DNA from: Clavulina sp. PMI_390
Lineage: Eukaryota; Basidiomycota; Agaricomycetes; Cantharellales; Hydnaceae
Length of the DNA stretch: 64,000 nucleotides
Direction: 5' to 3'
NCBI GenBank assembly: GCA_015039315.1
Contig: WIDE01000062.1
Coordinates: 1-64,000, forward strand
Made by a program: the position numbers and the translations under genes
In this document: positions 10,803-22,796 of the stretch, one piece after another
Layout of the letters: every line of letters starts with the position of its first letter
Position numbering within the stretch: position 1 is the first letter of the stretch
Notes under the pieces: generated by a model
The model's database searches: none
Seen by the model: only the letters and a program-made list of their open reading frames with translations
Told to the model about the DNA's origin: nothing

Positions 10803-13800
10803 TTAAGCCGCTGGGGACTCTTCCTCGAGGGCGGTAGCGTGGAGTCGCTCAGCTTCGAGCCAAATGGAAGCTTGGTCAATGATCTCATTGATGTGATCAA
10901 CAACAGCTCTGCGAACACGAATTTGGGCAGGGTCCTCTTCACCGCCTTCCCAGAGGACAGAGATTGAGACTTCGACCTATAGAGAAAACAAGAAAAATCA
11001 GGATACAATTTTAAATGGGGATAAGGGTTAGCGAACCTTTTCAGCAAGCTCGAAGAGCTTCTCAGTTAGAGCAATCCCCACAGCATCAGCAGCCGCATTC
11101 AGACGGCCCATGACGATGTCAGCACCACCAGTGAAGATCTCGTGCTTGTGATCGTCTACGAAAGTGTGGAAGACGGCTTTCTGTCTTTTCACGCTGCCAG
11201 TGCCGCGTTCTTCCATAGCCCGAGCGTAACCATCGAACATAGAGCTCTGCACATGAGGAATGAGGGAGCGCGAAACGTCCTTCTGGTTATCCTGAAGCGC
11301 ATCGTGGACGACGCCGGTGATCTTGTCCATCGCTAGCTTTGCCTCGTTCATCGAGACCTCAGCCTGCATACCAGCTCGCTCCTGAAGACCCACGGGGCAC
11401 TTGGACTGAACCTCATTCAGCACCACCGTTATGGCGCTATTGGCAGCGTTTTGGAAAGAAGCGAAAAGGTCGGACTCAAACACCTTTCCCCAGCTCGAAG
11501 CGATACCCTTGCTCATCGGAGTAGCCAACTCTTCATTGATGTCAATGCGATGACTTCCATTGCGACGGAGGGCTAATTTCATTCAAAGTTAGGGGTGCGA
11601 CTCAAAAAATGATTGACCATCACGTACTCGCTCGGTAGGTAGCCCAATGCATCGAACCGGCAATGTTATCGGACACTTCGACAGCTGAAGCGGCGGCCTA
11701 GGAACAGGCTTGAGAACTTTTTCTGAATAAAGACACAACGGAGATGCTCACGTTTGCTGCTCCAACTTGACATTTGTCTTCCAAGCCATCGCGGAACTTC
11801 TCTTTCAAGCCGCGAACGCAATCATTAGCGACTTCACCAAAAGCCTGGTCACACAAAAGAAGCTAAGATTTCTCGAAGCTTGGGGAGCAGTACAGAGGAA
11901 ATGAAACATACGGTGGCAAGTTGCGCGGTAATACCGACGACCTTCGGGTTTTGAGGCGTTCCATTCATCTTCGGTCTTGCGTCAAATGCTCCAGGGATTG
12001 GGTAGCCGAACTCGTCGTAATCGTCTTCCTCATCATCTTCCTCATCGTCTTCGGCGTCTCCGTAAATGCCCATTGGGTCAGCCAGTCTGGTCTCGTAGAG
12101 GTCACGGAGCACCTGGCGGTCCTCGGCAGTTACGCCTTCCCCAGCTCGGAGGTAGGCGCGAACCGAGTTTGCGAAAACCTTGATTGAGTGGAGGAAGATG
12201 CGGGCGCTGCGCTCGCGGGAGGCGACGGTTAGAGCACGGCACCACTCTTGGAGAGCAGGAATTCCAGTGTCCTTGACGTTACTGAAACAAATGGGGTCTC
12301 CGTCGCCTCGTACTTGTCTAGGAAGCGATGCCAACAAAAAATTAACGCTTAAGAAAATTTACGGCAGAAGTGAAGCTTACCGCTTCAAGCGCACATAATC
12401 ACGGGCGGACGCAGTGAAGACAGGAAGGTTGATGCTAGCATAATCTACGTTGGATTGGCTTAGCTCGTCAGCTGATTACGAATTCCGAGGTTCATAAGCT
12501 TACCGCGGAGATCTTCCTCGGGGTTGAATGAGTCGGGATCGCGCTCTTCAGCAGCAGCATCCTACAACAGAACAAGAGGGTGAGACGGGGAGATAAGTTA
12601 ATTAGGCAGGTCACGCTCACATCCATGCCCTTCAATCCAGTTCGGAAGTCTTCACGAAGGACGTCGATAGAGAACTGATAGAGGTCACGATCGTCAGTCG
12701 GAGCGTGAATTAGCATGATTATGAAGTTGGTCTCACCTCGGAGCGCCTGAGCGAACAGAAACCGTTCTTCTGACGCTGCAACTTGGCCCTCTCTTTCTTG
12801 AGCGTCGTGATGATATTGATGGCCTCCTTTCGCTTCTCAGACTCGTCCTTCTTCAAGTCGGTACCAGCTTTCAGCGCTTCTCGGGACTCCTTGAGCTTCT
12901 CCTTGAGGTCTTCCACGGTGACTTCAGATTGAGGCTCATCCATGTCCTCATCATGCTCGGCGTCGCTATTTCCAGCGTTGGAGGAACCATCAGACTGAGC
13001 GTCTTCCTTGTCGCTCTTGTCGCCAAAGTCGTCGTCCTCAGAGTCGTCAACAATGAAGTCGTCCAGAGAATCAGCCTCAGAGATGTCGTCATCGTCGAAA
13101 TCAGCATCCGAATCCTCCGCGAGTTCAGCAGCAAGGTCGTCCTCGTCAGCATCACCGTCATCGGAGGTGCGCCTACGCTTGGACGACTTCCTTCCGTCGT
13201 TCGCAGACTTGCGCTTCTTGCCACTCGTCTTGCTCTTCCCCTTGCCTTTGGCCTTCTTCTTGGCGTTCTTTGCGCCGTTGGGACCAGTGACGATGGGAGT
13301 AAAAGGTTCGCCATTTTCCAGTGCCTCGATGTGATCCTTGTACTCCCTAATATGAGCACGAGTGTCTCTCAAAGCGTTTGCGAGTTCTACAAAGCGGCAA
13401 AAAACATGAGCCACGGATGAGGACAACACAAGAAACCAATATTAACCTTCGATCGTCGTTTCGGCATCAGTCTTCTGGCTTTTCGCAACCTTGTCGCGTG
13501 CATCGATATCATCAAGGGCTGCCTCGATGACCTCGAGCTCAGGATCGTCCTTGAGGTGTAAAGCTATATAAGCATGAAAATAGTGATGAGTATCTCCGCT
13601 CGACCAGCATTCGTGGAGAAGAAAACTGACATCGAATGATTTCTTCGCATGAAACATCATCCGTCTTCGTAGCAATAAAGGTTATTGTGCTTGAGTCATA
13701 GCTATGGTATATCATGGAGAATGAGCGGCCAGCCGAATGACGAAGACCGATTCAGATACTCACGCGCCATCTAGTTTGTTGTAAAACCGAAAGAATGCAA

Positions 13801-16062
13801 ATCACGTCAGTTGGGATCACTACCATTGGCAAATAATCAGTCGGAAGCGGAACGTACCCACTAAGAGTAATCTGGTCAGTGTCAGATCGTCTACGGTCTG
13901 ATCTTAACTAAAGATACTCACTGAGTAGTTGTGTCTTGAACGCGTCACCCATGAGGTCTAACATATGCTAGATTAGCATCGAACACCAGGTCAAAAGGGC
14001 AATCCTTCGTACCTCGGGCAGTTCTATCGTCGACGGCGCGAGTGATGGGAGCGAGAATCCAAACACAATTGCAGTTCTTCATGTAATTTTTGGCGATGCT
14101 ATTACGGGCCGCATTCGCATCGGCCGTACCAGGAAGGTCGCAAAGGACAGCGCCTGTTTCACAACAAGCTATCACTCAGCACGCGGTTTCATAAGCCTAT
14201 GCCAAGGAAACGTACCTGTCTCCAGCGCCCGAGCGTTGCAACGGACCTTGACGTTTTTGATAAGAGGCCAAAGCTCAAGATCTTCGATGTTGATATCCTT
14301 CTCCTTGTCCCTCGACGAACCAGCCAGCGCCAAAGCTCCAGAAGAACTAGCAGGCGCCGAACCAGCACCTGGAGTCGCAGTTCCCTCCTTGCCCGCTGCG
14401 GCCGAGGCCTCTGCTTTCCGCTTCAATAGGTCGATGAGAGAGCCTCCCATCGTCTTCGGCTTTTCCTTCTCCTTCTCGGGCGCCTTGGGCTTGTTCTTGT
14501 CAGTGCCTTTTTTCTTATCGTTCCCGCGGCGCTGATCTTTGGAATCGATAAACTTGGCGATTTCTTTGCCGAAGGTTTTCGAATCCTTGGCTTCGACATG
14601 CCTGGTCGCGCCGAGGATACGATTGATGCGAGAATCAGCACCCAGAATCTGGTCGACCGTCATATTACCGAGACGCTCGGGCTGGACATCAAATTGGGTA
14701 GAAAACAGAGATCAACGATGTGGGGAGATCAAAGTCAATGCGCAGAGCATGACATACCGCAATGCCGGGGTACACGGCGTGCACCTTGCTCCAAGCGACA
14801 CCGGCTTCGTTGCCAAGGTTCTTGACGCTTTTGATGTTGCCTTGTTCATCAACCAAGTCTTCGACAAGGAGCTTGAGCTCGGAGCGCCACTCAGCCTCCG
14901 TAAGGAATGAGACATCGGCGTCAATAGTTTTCTTCTTATGATAGGAGATCTCAGTGACGACGGCAGTGCACGCTAGGAGCAGAGAATCATTAGTTCAGGT
15001 GGTGACACGAGGAATGGAACATCATCGAACCTCGCATGCCGCTGGTAGGCACAATGTTATCTACATGTCAAACAGATCGTCAATACGGAAGACGTAAGTT
15101 ATGAGCAGCTGACTTACCGTCTAGAATCGCGTTCAAGATCGACGACTTTCCAGCGCCGGTAGCTCCGCATACAGCGATGAGAGTTTTGGGGGATCCTTGG
15201 CTCTGAAGGCTATGGAGCGTAAGGCTCAGCAATTCAAGTAAGCAAGTGAGACAATGGCACTACTCACGTGGTAAGATCACGGGCCCAGACTTCTTGGCGG
15301 ACTTTGTTGCCTTGCTTGATGGATAACACGCGATCTTTGATAGCCTCAACCTATGTATATGGTGAGTTGAAGGAGATCATCGCCGAAAAACACAACGCAC
15401 CATGTGGAGCCCTTCTTTGAGCGCACTCTCAGGAGTATAGACTATTTCTTCAGGGATGTTATAGAGCGTATAATTACGCGCATTTTCTTTGGGGGCATTC
15501 GTTGTACGATTCTCGCGGGTAGGGAGTGACCCGACTCCACGACCGTTTTCTGGGGCTACGTCGTCCAAGTACATTCCCTCGTATTCGCCATCGTACTGAA
15601 GAGGCTCGGGCTTAGGCTTGTTCTCGCTGGGGCCCGCACGAGCGTTCCATTCCTCTTTAACTGAGACACCAGGGGAGGTGTACGCACCCCCAGAAGAGGC
15701 GCCGGGGGCATAACTGGCTCTATTGTCTCCAAAGACCTATCGACGACAAGGAAAGACATATTTAGTGAGTAAGAAGTTCGCGTGTGGAAAACAATGCAGA
15801 TCCGAACCATGCGCTCGTCGCTGAATTCTTGCTTGACAGTAGTGCTGCCTTGGCGCGAAGTAGAGGCACCGTTCAGCGAATAGGGACCATTGCTGGGCTC
15901 TTGCTTCACAAAGGTGCCGTTTGAGGGCCACTGGATTTGCAGCGGCGCGTCGAGGAGCGCATTGTGGGTGAAAGTCTCGCGTCAATGTCGGCCGTTCCCA
16001 GCGATACCGTCGCGTCGGTCGAAAACGAAAGGGACTCACAGCGGAATTTTCTTTCTTGCTCA
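10803..16062 (-). CDS. Dynamin-like nuclear GTPase (SLIP-GC type)
   Basis: Large P-loop GTPase of the Dynamin_N group, closest in layout to vertebrate nuclear GTPase SLIP-GC and its many basidiomycete homologues. It should bind and hydrolyse GTP; its cellular role in fungi is not established. More than fifteen short introns interrupt it, and the protein exceeds 1000 residues. Visible motifs: P-loop CGATGAGKSS (about 15142-15165), G3 CDLPGTADAN (about 14113-14143) and G4 ATKTDD (about 13657-13674). Between G1 and G3 there is a Lys-rich insert and a Ser/Ala/Gly linker (14290-14530). After G4 a strongly basic block (KKKAKGKGKSKTSGKKRK) followed by acidic Asp/Glu runs (12930-13290) looks like a nuclear-localisation and coiled-coil linker. 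The C-terminal part is helical. The start MSKKENSA at 16062 is chosen because its first intron restores the following frame. Confidence 0.8.
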
Positions 16063-16563
16063 TGGCACTGAAATACGCACTCGTAATCGAACGAGCGGTA
16101 ATCGATGCACGTTTGAGACTGGGTGGCGGTTGAGGTGAGGAGAGGGACGCCGTCAAATTGAATTGGGGGTCGTCATTTCTGAAAATCAACAAATGTCAAC
16201 AACTTGGGGATTTGCAGTGTGGATTATGCGGAGAGCAACAGGGATTCACGCGTCGCAGTTGCTTAGTATCCTTTGACATCTACTGTGAACGCGTGACTCA
16301 GAAGTCAGCGTGGTTTTCCGCGTTGTTGTTGTCCCGCGGTGAGCGCGGTACCGCGGCTGCAGCGATCGGCGTGCCAAAAATTCCGCCCGCGAAGACAGCT
16401 ACGCCGACAACAAGTCATTACACTCTGAATATTATTTTTTGTTCATCAAGCGACTTTTAAAGGTAGTAAGTACATGGGCTCTCCAGTTCCTAGCATGAAG
16501 CGAGGAGAACAAGTGACTCAGGCTTCAGAATGAGAACGATCACTATGGCATAGTACCAACTTA
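16063..16563. other. Intergenic region upstream of the GTPase
   Basis: Contains the promoter of the GTPase gene and the 3' flank of the next gene. No TATA box or repeat noticed. Confidence 0.35.
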
Positions 16564-17488
16564 TCAATCCGTGAACCCGAACCACCATTTTTTGAGAGGT
16601 CCCACAAGGTGGAGGTCCTTATCCTCGTCATTAGGAGGCGCTGCATACTCGACTCGGCCAATGACTCGGCGGCCAGCGAGGAAGTGAGGGTACCAGTGCA
16701 GTTCATCTTCAAACATCTTCGGGGCAGGAAGAGGTGGAAGAGAAGAAGATGTAACGGGCGTCATCGAAGCCGCAAACCATTCAGGTTTCCGAGTTTCAGT
16801 CCTGCATATATGGTTGGTCGATCAACGAGGGTCTATCCAGAGGTGACACAGCAAGGCGATAATACTCACTCGGTAGGTTCACCAGTCCACTTGGTTATCT
16901 TTAGCGCCTTAGCAAAACAGACAAACGGCGGCTTGCCAGCCTCGCCGTCGATAGTAATAAAAAAGCCACCGACGTCGATGACACCGGAGGGATCGCCCTC
17001 AAGGCCGCCAGTTTGGCCCTACAATAGCAGCATCATTCCACAAAGACCACAAAATAAATACATATAATCTGAGTCACAACCACGGCTACTCACTTTTGTC
17101 GCTTTAGCAACTACTTCCTTGGGATCGGCCCCCGCGGGCAGAGGTGCCATGATAGGAAGATATTTGCCCTTGCCAAAGCCAGACTTCCCCCACATGAGGA
17201 GGATCTGGTCCGTATAAGAAACAGTATTCCAAGACCGACGACGCATAGTGAGTAGAAAAGGAGGAGCTTGTCAGTTCGGAGCTCACTCATGGCACGGTCT
17301 CGCAATCAAAGCATCAGCCAAGGAATGAAGACCTTTTGATTTTCTTCATCGTAGATGAATCCGTTAACGTTTGGATCGACGGGGAGTCCCTCGACCTTGA
17401 GCCACTCCTCAGCCCCACCAGCCGAAGCGACGCCTGTGAACTTATGCTGCTCCAATCCGGGAGGGACATCAACCGATATGTTCAACAT
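16564..17488 (-). CDS. Unknown protein, tandem paralogue A
   Basis: Not recognised. Four exons join to about 217 residues: an N-terminal part with PPGLEQHKFTG and GFIYDEENQK; a middle with ILLMWGKSGFGKGKYLPIM and PLPAGADPKEVVAKA; an exon with GGFFITIDGEAGKPPFVCFA; and a conserved tail PHFLAGRRVIGRVEYAAP ending WWFGFTD. No signal peptide or membrane helix. GKSGFGKGK only superficially recalls a P-loop and lacks the GK[ST] ending. The same exon plan and most of these motifs recur in the neighbour at 17934-18837, so the two arose by tandem duplication. Confidence 0.7.
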
Positions 17489-17933
17489 GTATTTAGAGAG
17501 CCAACAGAGGAATATTTGTCGAGGTGATGGGGGTCAGTATTGATGAAGGTTCGAGACGGAGCTCAACAAAAGGACAATTGGATATCAAGTTCGTCCGTTC
17601 CATGTGCTCGATGGCAGCTCATGCTCTCACGCCACCCAAATAGGAATAACTTCCCTAGCTCCACTGAATATGCCCAGTCCAAGGCGTGAGCCGGTCTCAT
17701 CGTAGTGAACTCAACCTAGCCCTTGCTTTGGCATGTTATTAAGGCCGCTGCACCACCTCAACCAAATGGGCAAAAGGAACAAGAGATTGCGATTCCCATG
17801 ACATTGTTGTGCATCAAGCAACTTTTGAATCTCATCAACTACACAGGACCCTCCACTTCCTCACATAGTGCGATTACAAGGAGTAGCACATGCTTCGGAA
17901 TAAGAACAACAATCGTGACTCAGTACCGACCTA
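17489..17933. other. Spacer between the tandem paralogues
   Basis: Should hold the promoter of paralogue A and the 3' end of paralogue B. The stretch after the paralogue A start resembles the one after the paralogue B start (both include a motif close to gacaattggatatcaagt), so the duplication took promoter sequence with it. Confidence 0.5.
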
Positions 17934-18837
17934 TCAGTCTGTAAATCCGAACCACCATCGCTTGAGGGGTCCGACGAGGTCGCCATCGGAAGGCGCTGCA
18001 TACTCCGCGCGGCCAATAACTCGGCGGCCAGAAAAGAAGTGAGGGTACCAGTACTGTTCATCTTCGAATATTTTTGTCACTGGAAGAGGTGGAAGGGAAG
18101 ATGACTCAAGGGGCGTCATCGAAGCCGCAAACCACTCAGGCTTTTGAGTTTCGGATCTAATTGGTTGGTCAATTGACAAATGTCTCTCGCTGTGTGATGG
18201 CAGGTGTGATGATACTTACTCAACGGGCTCACCAGTCCACTTGGTGATCTTTAGGGCCGTGGCGAAAAAGACCATGGGCGGCTTCCCAGCTTGACCATCG
18301 ATAGTAATGAAAAAGCCACCGACATCGACGATACCGGAGAGATCGGGCTCGAGGCCGCCGGTTTGTTCCTGTCACAAAAACGACATTTGTATCCAGCCAC
18401 AAACCGAAGATCACAGGCACAATCGCATCCATAGCTACCCACCTTTGCAGCCTTGGCAACTACCTCTTTGGGATCGGCCCCAGCAGGGAGAGGCGCCACG
18501 ATTGGAAGATACTTGCCCTTCCCGAATCCAGCCTTCCCCCACATAAGCAGGATCTGATTCATATGCAATACCAGTGTTTTCCAGACCAATAACACACAAA
18601 TGGAGAGCAAGATCGGTCTTATCAGCTTGGGGCATTCTTACAATAGTATCTCAACTAGAACATGAGTCAATTAATAAGGACCTTTTGGTTTACTTCATCA
18701 TAGATGAATCCGTTCACAGTCGGGTCGCCAGAGCGCCCCTCAAGGTCAAGCCAAGCTTCGGCCCCACCCTCGGCAGCCACACCCGTAAACTTATGCTGTT
18801 CCAATCCAGGAGGCACAGAAATCGATGTGGTCGACAT
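17934..18837 (-). CDS. Unknown protein, tandem paralogue B
   Basis: Second copy of the gene at 16564-17488, with the same order of exons. It starts MSTTSISVPPGLEQHKFTG and contains GFIYDEVNQK, ILLMWGKAGFGKGKYLPIV, GGFFITIDGQAGKPPMVFFA, PHFFSGRRVIGRAEYAAP and the same C-terminus WWFGFTD. Compared with paralogue A it lacks the small acidic insert (PPNDEDKDLH) before the tail. The strong conservation of these blocks with drift elsewhere suggests both copies are under selection. Function unknown. Confidence 0.7.
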
Positions 18838-19079
18838 GTAGTCAAAGTCCGCAGAGGGATATTTATCGATGTGATGGGGTCAGTATCGATGAGGGTTCAA
18901 GATGGTGCTCAACAAAATGACAATTGGATATCAAGTGAGTTGGTCCATGCGGCCCGCCGCAGATTACACTCCCACGCTTCCCATACAGGAACTCTGGTTC
19001 CCACGCTTCCAGTTCATGTTGCGAACGATCACCTACCTGCTCTGCACCACTACGATAGAATAAAGTCTTGCTCTCAGCA

Positions 19080-20030
19080 ATGAACCAGCCATCTCAAAAC
19101 TCGATTACTGGCTTATCGCTTGATATATCTGCTGCTGACACCTCTCAGCTACCTCCCCAATCCGCGATTGCGCAAAGTGCTGGTGGGAACCTCGTCGACA
19201 GCATCTTGGCAGATATCCAGAACAATACAAGCAGCGTTGCACGAGGGTCTATAGCAGATAATGAAAGCTTAGTCGGCTCTGCGCTTGTGCCTCCCACGTC
19301 AACATTGGGCGTGAACGTACCAGTGACGTTAGCACCTCCGCTGTCAGACTTCGCTGCTGCACGACAAACAATACTGGACATTCAGATCCCTACAGTTGAA
19401 CGGCTGGCGAGAAATGTGATTGCAGGAATGTGAGCGTCCAGTCTTTTTCAGTCATTAACCTTCGCTGACACGATCTGCTTTCACAATAACTAGATGTCGT
19501 GCATATGAGCCTGGTGTCCACCCGAGCCGAACAGCAAGTAAACCCAACATGACCGCTGTCTTCTAGCTGAAATAAACCCGTTTGGACACCTCTAGGCGAT
19601 CTCCACGATCTTCAGGTAGCACTTGATGCCCTTCGCAAACTCCTTCATGACTCTGGCATCGGAGCTCTACCTTTGGACCCATCATCACTACGAGTTGAGA
19701 ATGCTGCATCCTCCCCTACAAAATGTAAGTGCAATCGATCCTCAAAACCTCAGTCCCCAATTCACATAGTTTCCTACTATAGCCGACGCGATGAATATTG
19801 ACCAATCACCCTCCATCACCAAATATTCTATGGACGAGAAGATTGCCTCGAAGCGAGTGGAAGAAGTTTTTGCTCGAGTGCAAAGGAGGAAAGAGGCTGC
19901 TGCTATCGCGCTCAACATCTTCACGCAAGGACGAGGGCAAGGCGAAGCCTCACAGCCATCCTCTCAGAGTGGGCCAGCGGCCTCCGCTCGGACTGGAGCC
20001 GCTGGAAACACTGTAGGGACACCACGGTGA
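19080..20030 (+). CDS. Hypothetical protein, about 250 residues
   Basis: Not recognised. Exon 1 (19080 to about 19430) gives a Ser/Thr/Asn-rich N-terminus and then RQTILDIQIPTVERLARNVI. Short exons follow with CRAYEPGVHPSRTA and HDLQVALDALRKLLHDSG. The last exon (from about 19782) holds a predicted coiled coil, KIASKRVEEVFARVQRRKEA, and a Ser/Gly-rich tail ending GNTVGTPR. No signal peptide or membrane segment. Short helical blocks with low-complexity linkers recall subunits of nuclear complexes, but I cannot assign one. It is divergent from paralogue B with 242 bp between starts. Confidence 0.5.
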
Positions 20031-20329
20031 TGGCTTTTCTTGTCTTGTTTGGTACATCAATCATCGCGGCATAGCGATAAAGACTCGATTTTCGAAATGT
20101 ATTCATCGCATAGCGCAAGCTAATTATATACTCACTCTAACTCCGCCTTCTCGTCCTCATGCGTTTCCAAAGTCTCTCTCGTTGCGTCTAGCACGATGGA
20201 GAAGTGTTACACTGTGTGACGTAACGCCTTCCCTTCTGCTCTCACAGTCTCAACAAGCTTGCGGATACGTCGTTCAAATTCGTCGCCTTAGTATCTAACG
20301 CTACTGACCGGAGGCGCCAACTCGCCATC

Positions 20330-22215
20330 ATGTCTTCATCTGAGGATGATTTATCCCAAAGCGACCTTCAACTGCTCGTGGGAAAACTGAAGGCATTGGA
20401 AAACGCATCTTCAGATACATGTGTACTTTTCGACCGCACAAGCGAGCCGTGAGCTTTCCCATGCATTAAATTATGGCCTAACCTGTCTAAATGACGATGT
20501 GTCTTCCTCCTAGACGCACCCTTGGCCACTACGATCGCGGATTATTTGAGCTCAAGGCCCTCAAGAACTTACTCTCTTCAGCCCTCACATGGGCCGATCG
20601 AGAAATGGAAGTCGGAGAGGTTCTCCGAATCCGCGCGCAGAACTATGCACAATCAATCATGTCGCGTCTTCCTGATGAAATCCTCCGCGAGGTCTTCCTT
20701 CTATCTCAAACCTCTGAGGCCGGAAACCTAGGTGAACGCAGTGTTTGGTCACAGCCTATACTCCAAGTCTGCTCTCGATGGAGGCATTTCGCACTCCGCC
20801 TGCCTCACTTCTGGGCTGATCTTCGCCTTCGCCCTAATACGGCATTGGAGTCTCTTTATGTCGCCTTGCATCGTGCTCAGATGGTGCCTCTCAACGTAAC
20901 TATTGATTATGCTCCCCCTGTTTCCTCTTCGGCACAATTTTCCAAAATCGATGTGGACAATCGAATCCAGACTTTTGACTCATTTTTGTCAAAATTTCGC
21001 TCTCGGTTACTCAGTATTGTTCTCCTCAATGCGAAACCCTCCAGCTTCTTTCCACAGACAATCTTCTCCTCGCCATCTGTCCGTGAAATTCGTATAGACT
21101 TCTCTTTACTCGGAGGGTCTCAGAACGGGAGCCATGTTGGGGCCAACGTGAATGCACCTGGAAATGGGGGAGATGATATCTCAGCCAACAATAGACGCAG
21201 TATTCTGTTCCAGAATCTGGTGGCACCTTGCTTGGCGACTATAGCAGTCACCGGCCATGCAACCAGCAAAGTCAGAATTTCCCCCGCTCCACTCGTGGCT
21301 CTCACTTCATTGACATTAGAGACTATGATCTCCGCCTCTGTTGTATGGAACACTCTCCAACAGTGTCCGACCCTTGAATCGTTCTCCTGGTGGTTCTGCC
21401 CATATGCAGGATCAGCCCGAATGATTATGGCTGAACACACCCCGTCAGCAGTAGGATCTCATGCCCCAAGTCTCCCTCATTTGACGAAACTCTTTCTAAG
21501 AGAGGACGCTTGCCGTCTATTTCTCCATGTGTCTCATGTCCCTACGCTCATTGATCTCACCCTATCAAACTGCTCCTCCCCCTTCACTGAGGTCCTTCAG
21601 GAACTGGATTCAAGTAACAAACTACAAAAGCTTACCATTCAAGGTTTTTGGAACATCCCGAGGGTGCGGCGGAATCGCCTCACTGGCGAGGATGTCCAGT
21701 TCATATTTGGCCTGGAGATGTTCCCGCATTTGGAAATGTTCTCCTCCGATGTGTGGAGCGATGACAGTTTGGGTGCATTAAGTCTGCTTGCGGAACCCAG
21801 AATGACTGGAGAGGCGACCTCTGACCTCCTTGTCAACCCCCCTCCGACCATAAGCACCGAACCTGATCTCAATTCCTCATGGCCATGCCCCACTCTCTCC
21901 AGCCTGGAGATTGGGGGAGGCTTACCGCTAAGCAATCTTTTATCTACTTCAGAACCTTTTTTGGAGTCACTTGCTGCAATCACAAAAACGCGTGCGCGAA
22001 GTACAAGAAGTCGGCTCCAGATCTATATAGATGGACCCTTCATTCTTGATGTCACCGAGAAAAATGGCAACCTGGTGGCTTGGCCTGCCGTCCATGTCCA
22101 TTCTACAATACAATGGCTCGACGACGAAGACATGGAGAGTGAACCTGATACTGAGCCGGATGAGATGGATGAGGAACCAGACTGGGATGCGAGCGAGACC
22201 GACGACTCGGACTGA
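20330..22215 (+). CDS. F-box-like protein, array member 1
   Basis: Probable substrate adaptor of an SCF ubiquitin ligase. Two exons (20330-20448, 20514-22215) give 606 residues. The short first exon ends after TSEP; exon 2 starts with the array-wide leader (LGHYDRGLFELKALKNLL) and reaches the F-box at about residue 90 (MSRLPDEILREVFLLSQ). The motif VCSRWRHFALRLPHFWADL follows, then irregular leucine-rich repeats, and an acidic tail with repeated Asp/Glu. Closest relative is its right neighbour at 22797: same 119-nt first exon, same FSWWF and CPTL blocks. Confidence 0.88.
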
Positions 22216-22796
22216 TGAACCTTTTGAGGTCAGCACAGCACCCTTATCCGTTACCCCTCATCTTCGACAGTGCACTTCTAATTCGTCTGTATATTATGGC
22301 TGAAATGTATTATCAATAGAGGCATTGACCACTATTGCGCGTGCTGATGCGATATTGCTTGACATTTCCCCACCATCATTTATCCTCAATTCTTCTTCAT
22401 TCACCCCCATCTCAAATATGAGATATTTTAACGGAGCTCAACTTATTCACGAGCTTGTTTGCCACTTTCTCATCTTAATTCCCCGCCTCCTTACAAGCCT
22501 ATTGATCAATCTGCAACCTAAACTGGAATACTGATTTGATATCGCAGGTTTAGATATTCGTCTTAGTTATTAAAAAAAATGCGTCTCTCACTTGCTGGCG
22601 AGGCCTTCGTCCTAATTAGAACGAACCATGGAGGCGTGGTGCTCACCAGTAAATCAGGGGGAGCATTCGTACGGGTGACATAACGGTGACGTGACAGGGA
22701 TTCGCCACTCATCTCGAATCATCCACCGCGGGCATCTCTTCTCGTTCTCATCATACATATCTGGGAGGCTAACACCCCGAGAACAAATCGCTCCCG
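22216..22796. other. Spacer between F-box members 1 and 2
   Basis: AT-rich, with a poly-A run near 22571. I see no further gene. Confidence 0.4.

Noticed and set aside
12929..13420. Long plus-strand frames over the GTPase gene
   Set aside because: They are complementary-strand shadows of the acidic/basic low-complexity exon of the minus-strand GTPase.
16564..17488. GKSGFGKGK as a nucleotide-binding P-loop
   Set aside because: It lacks the final GK[ST] and the paralogue reads GKAGFGKGK; no Walker B or GTPase motif follows.
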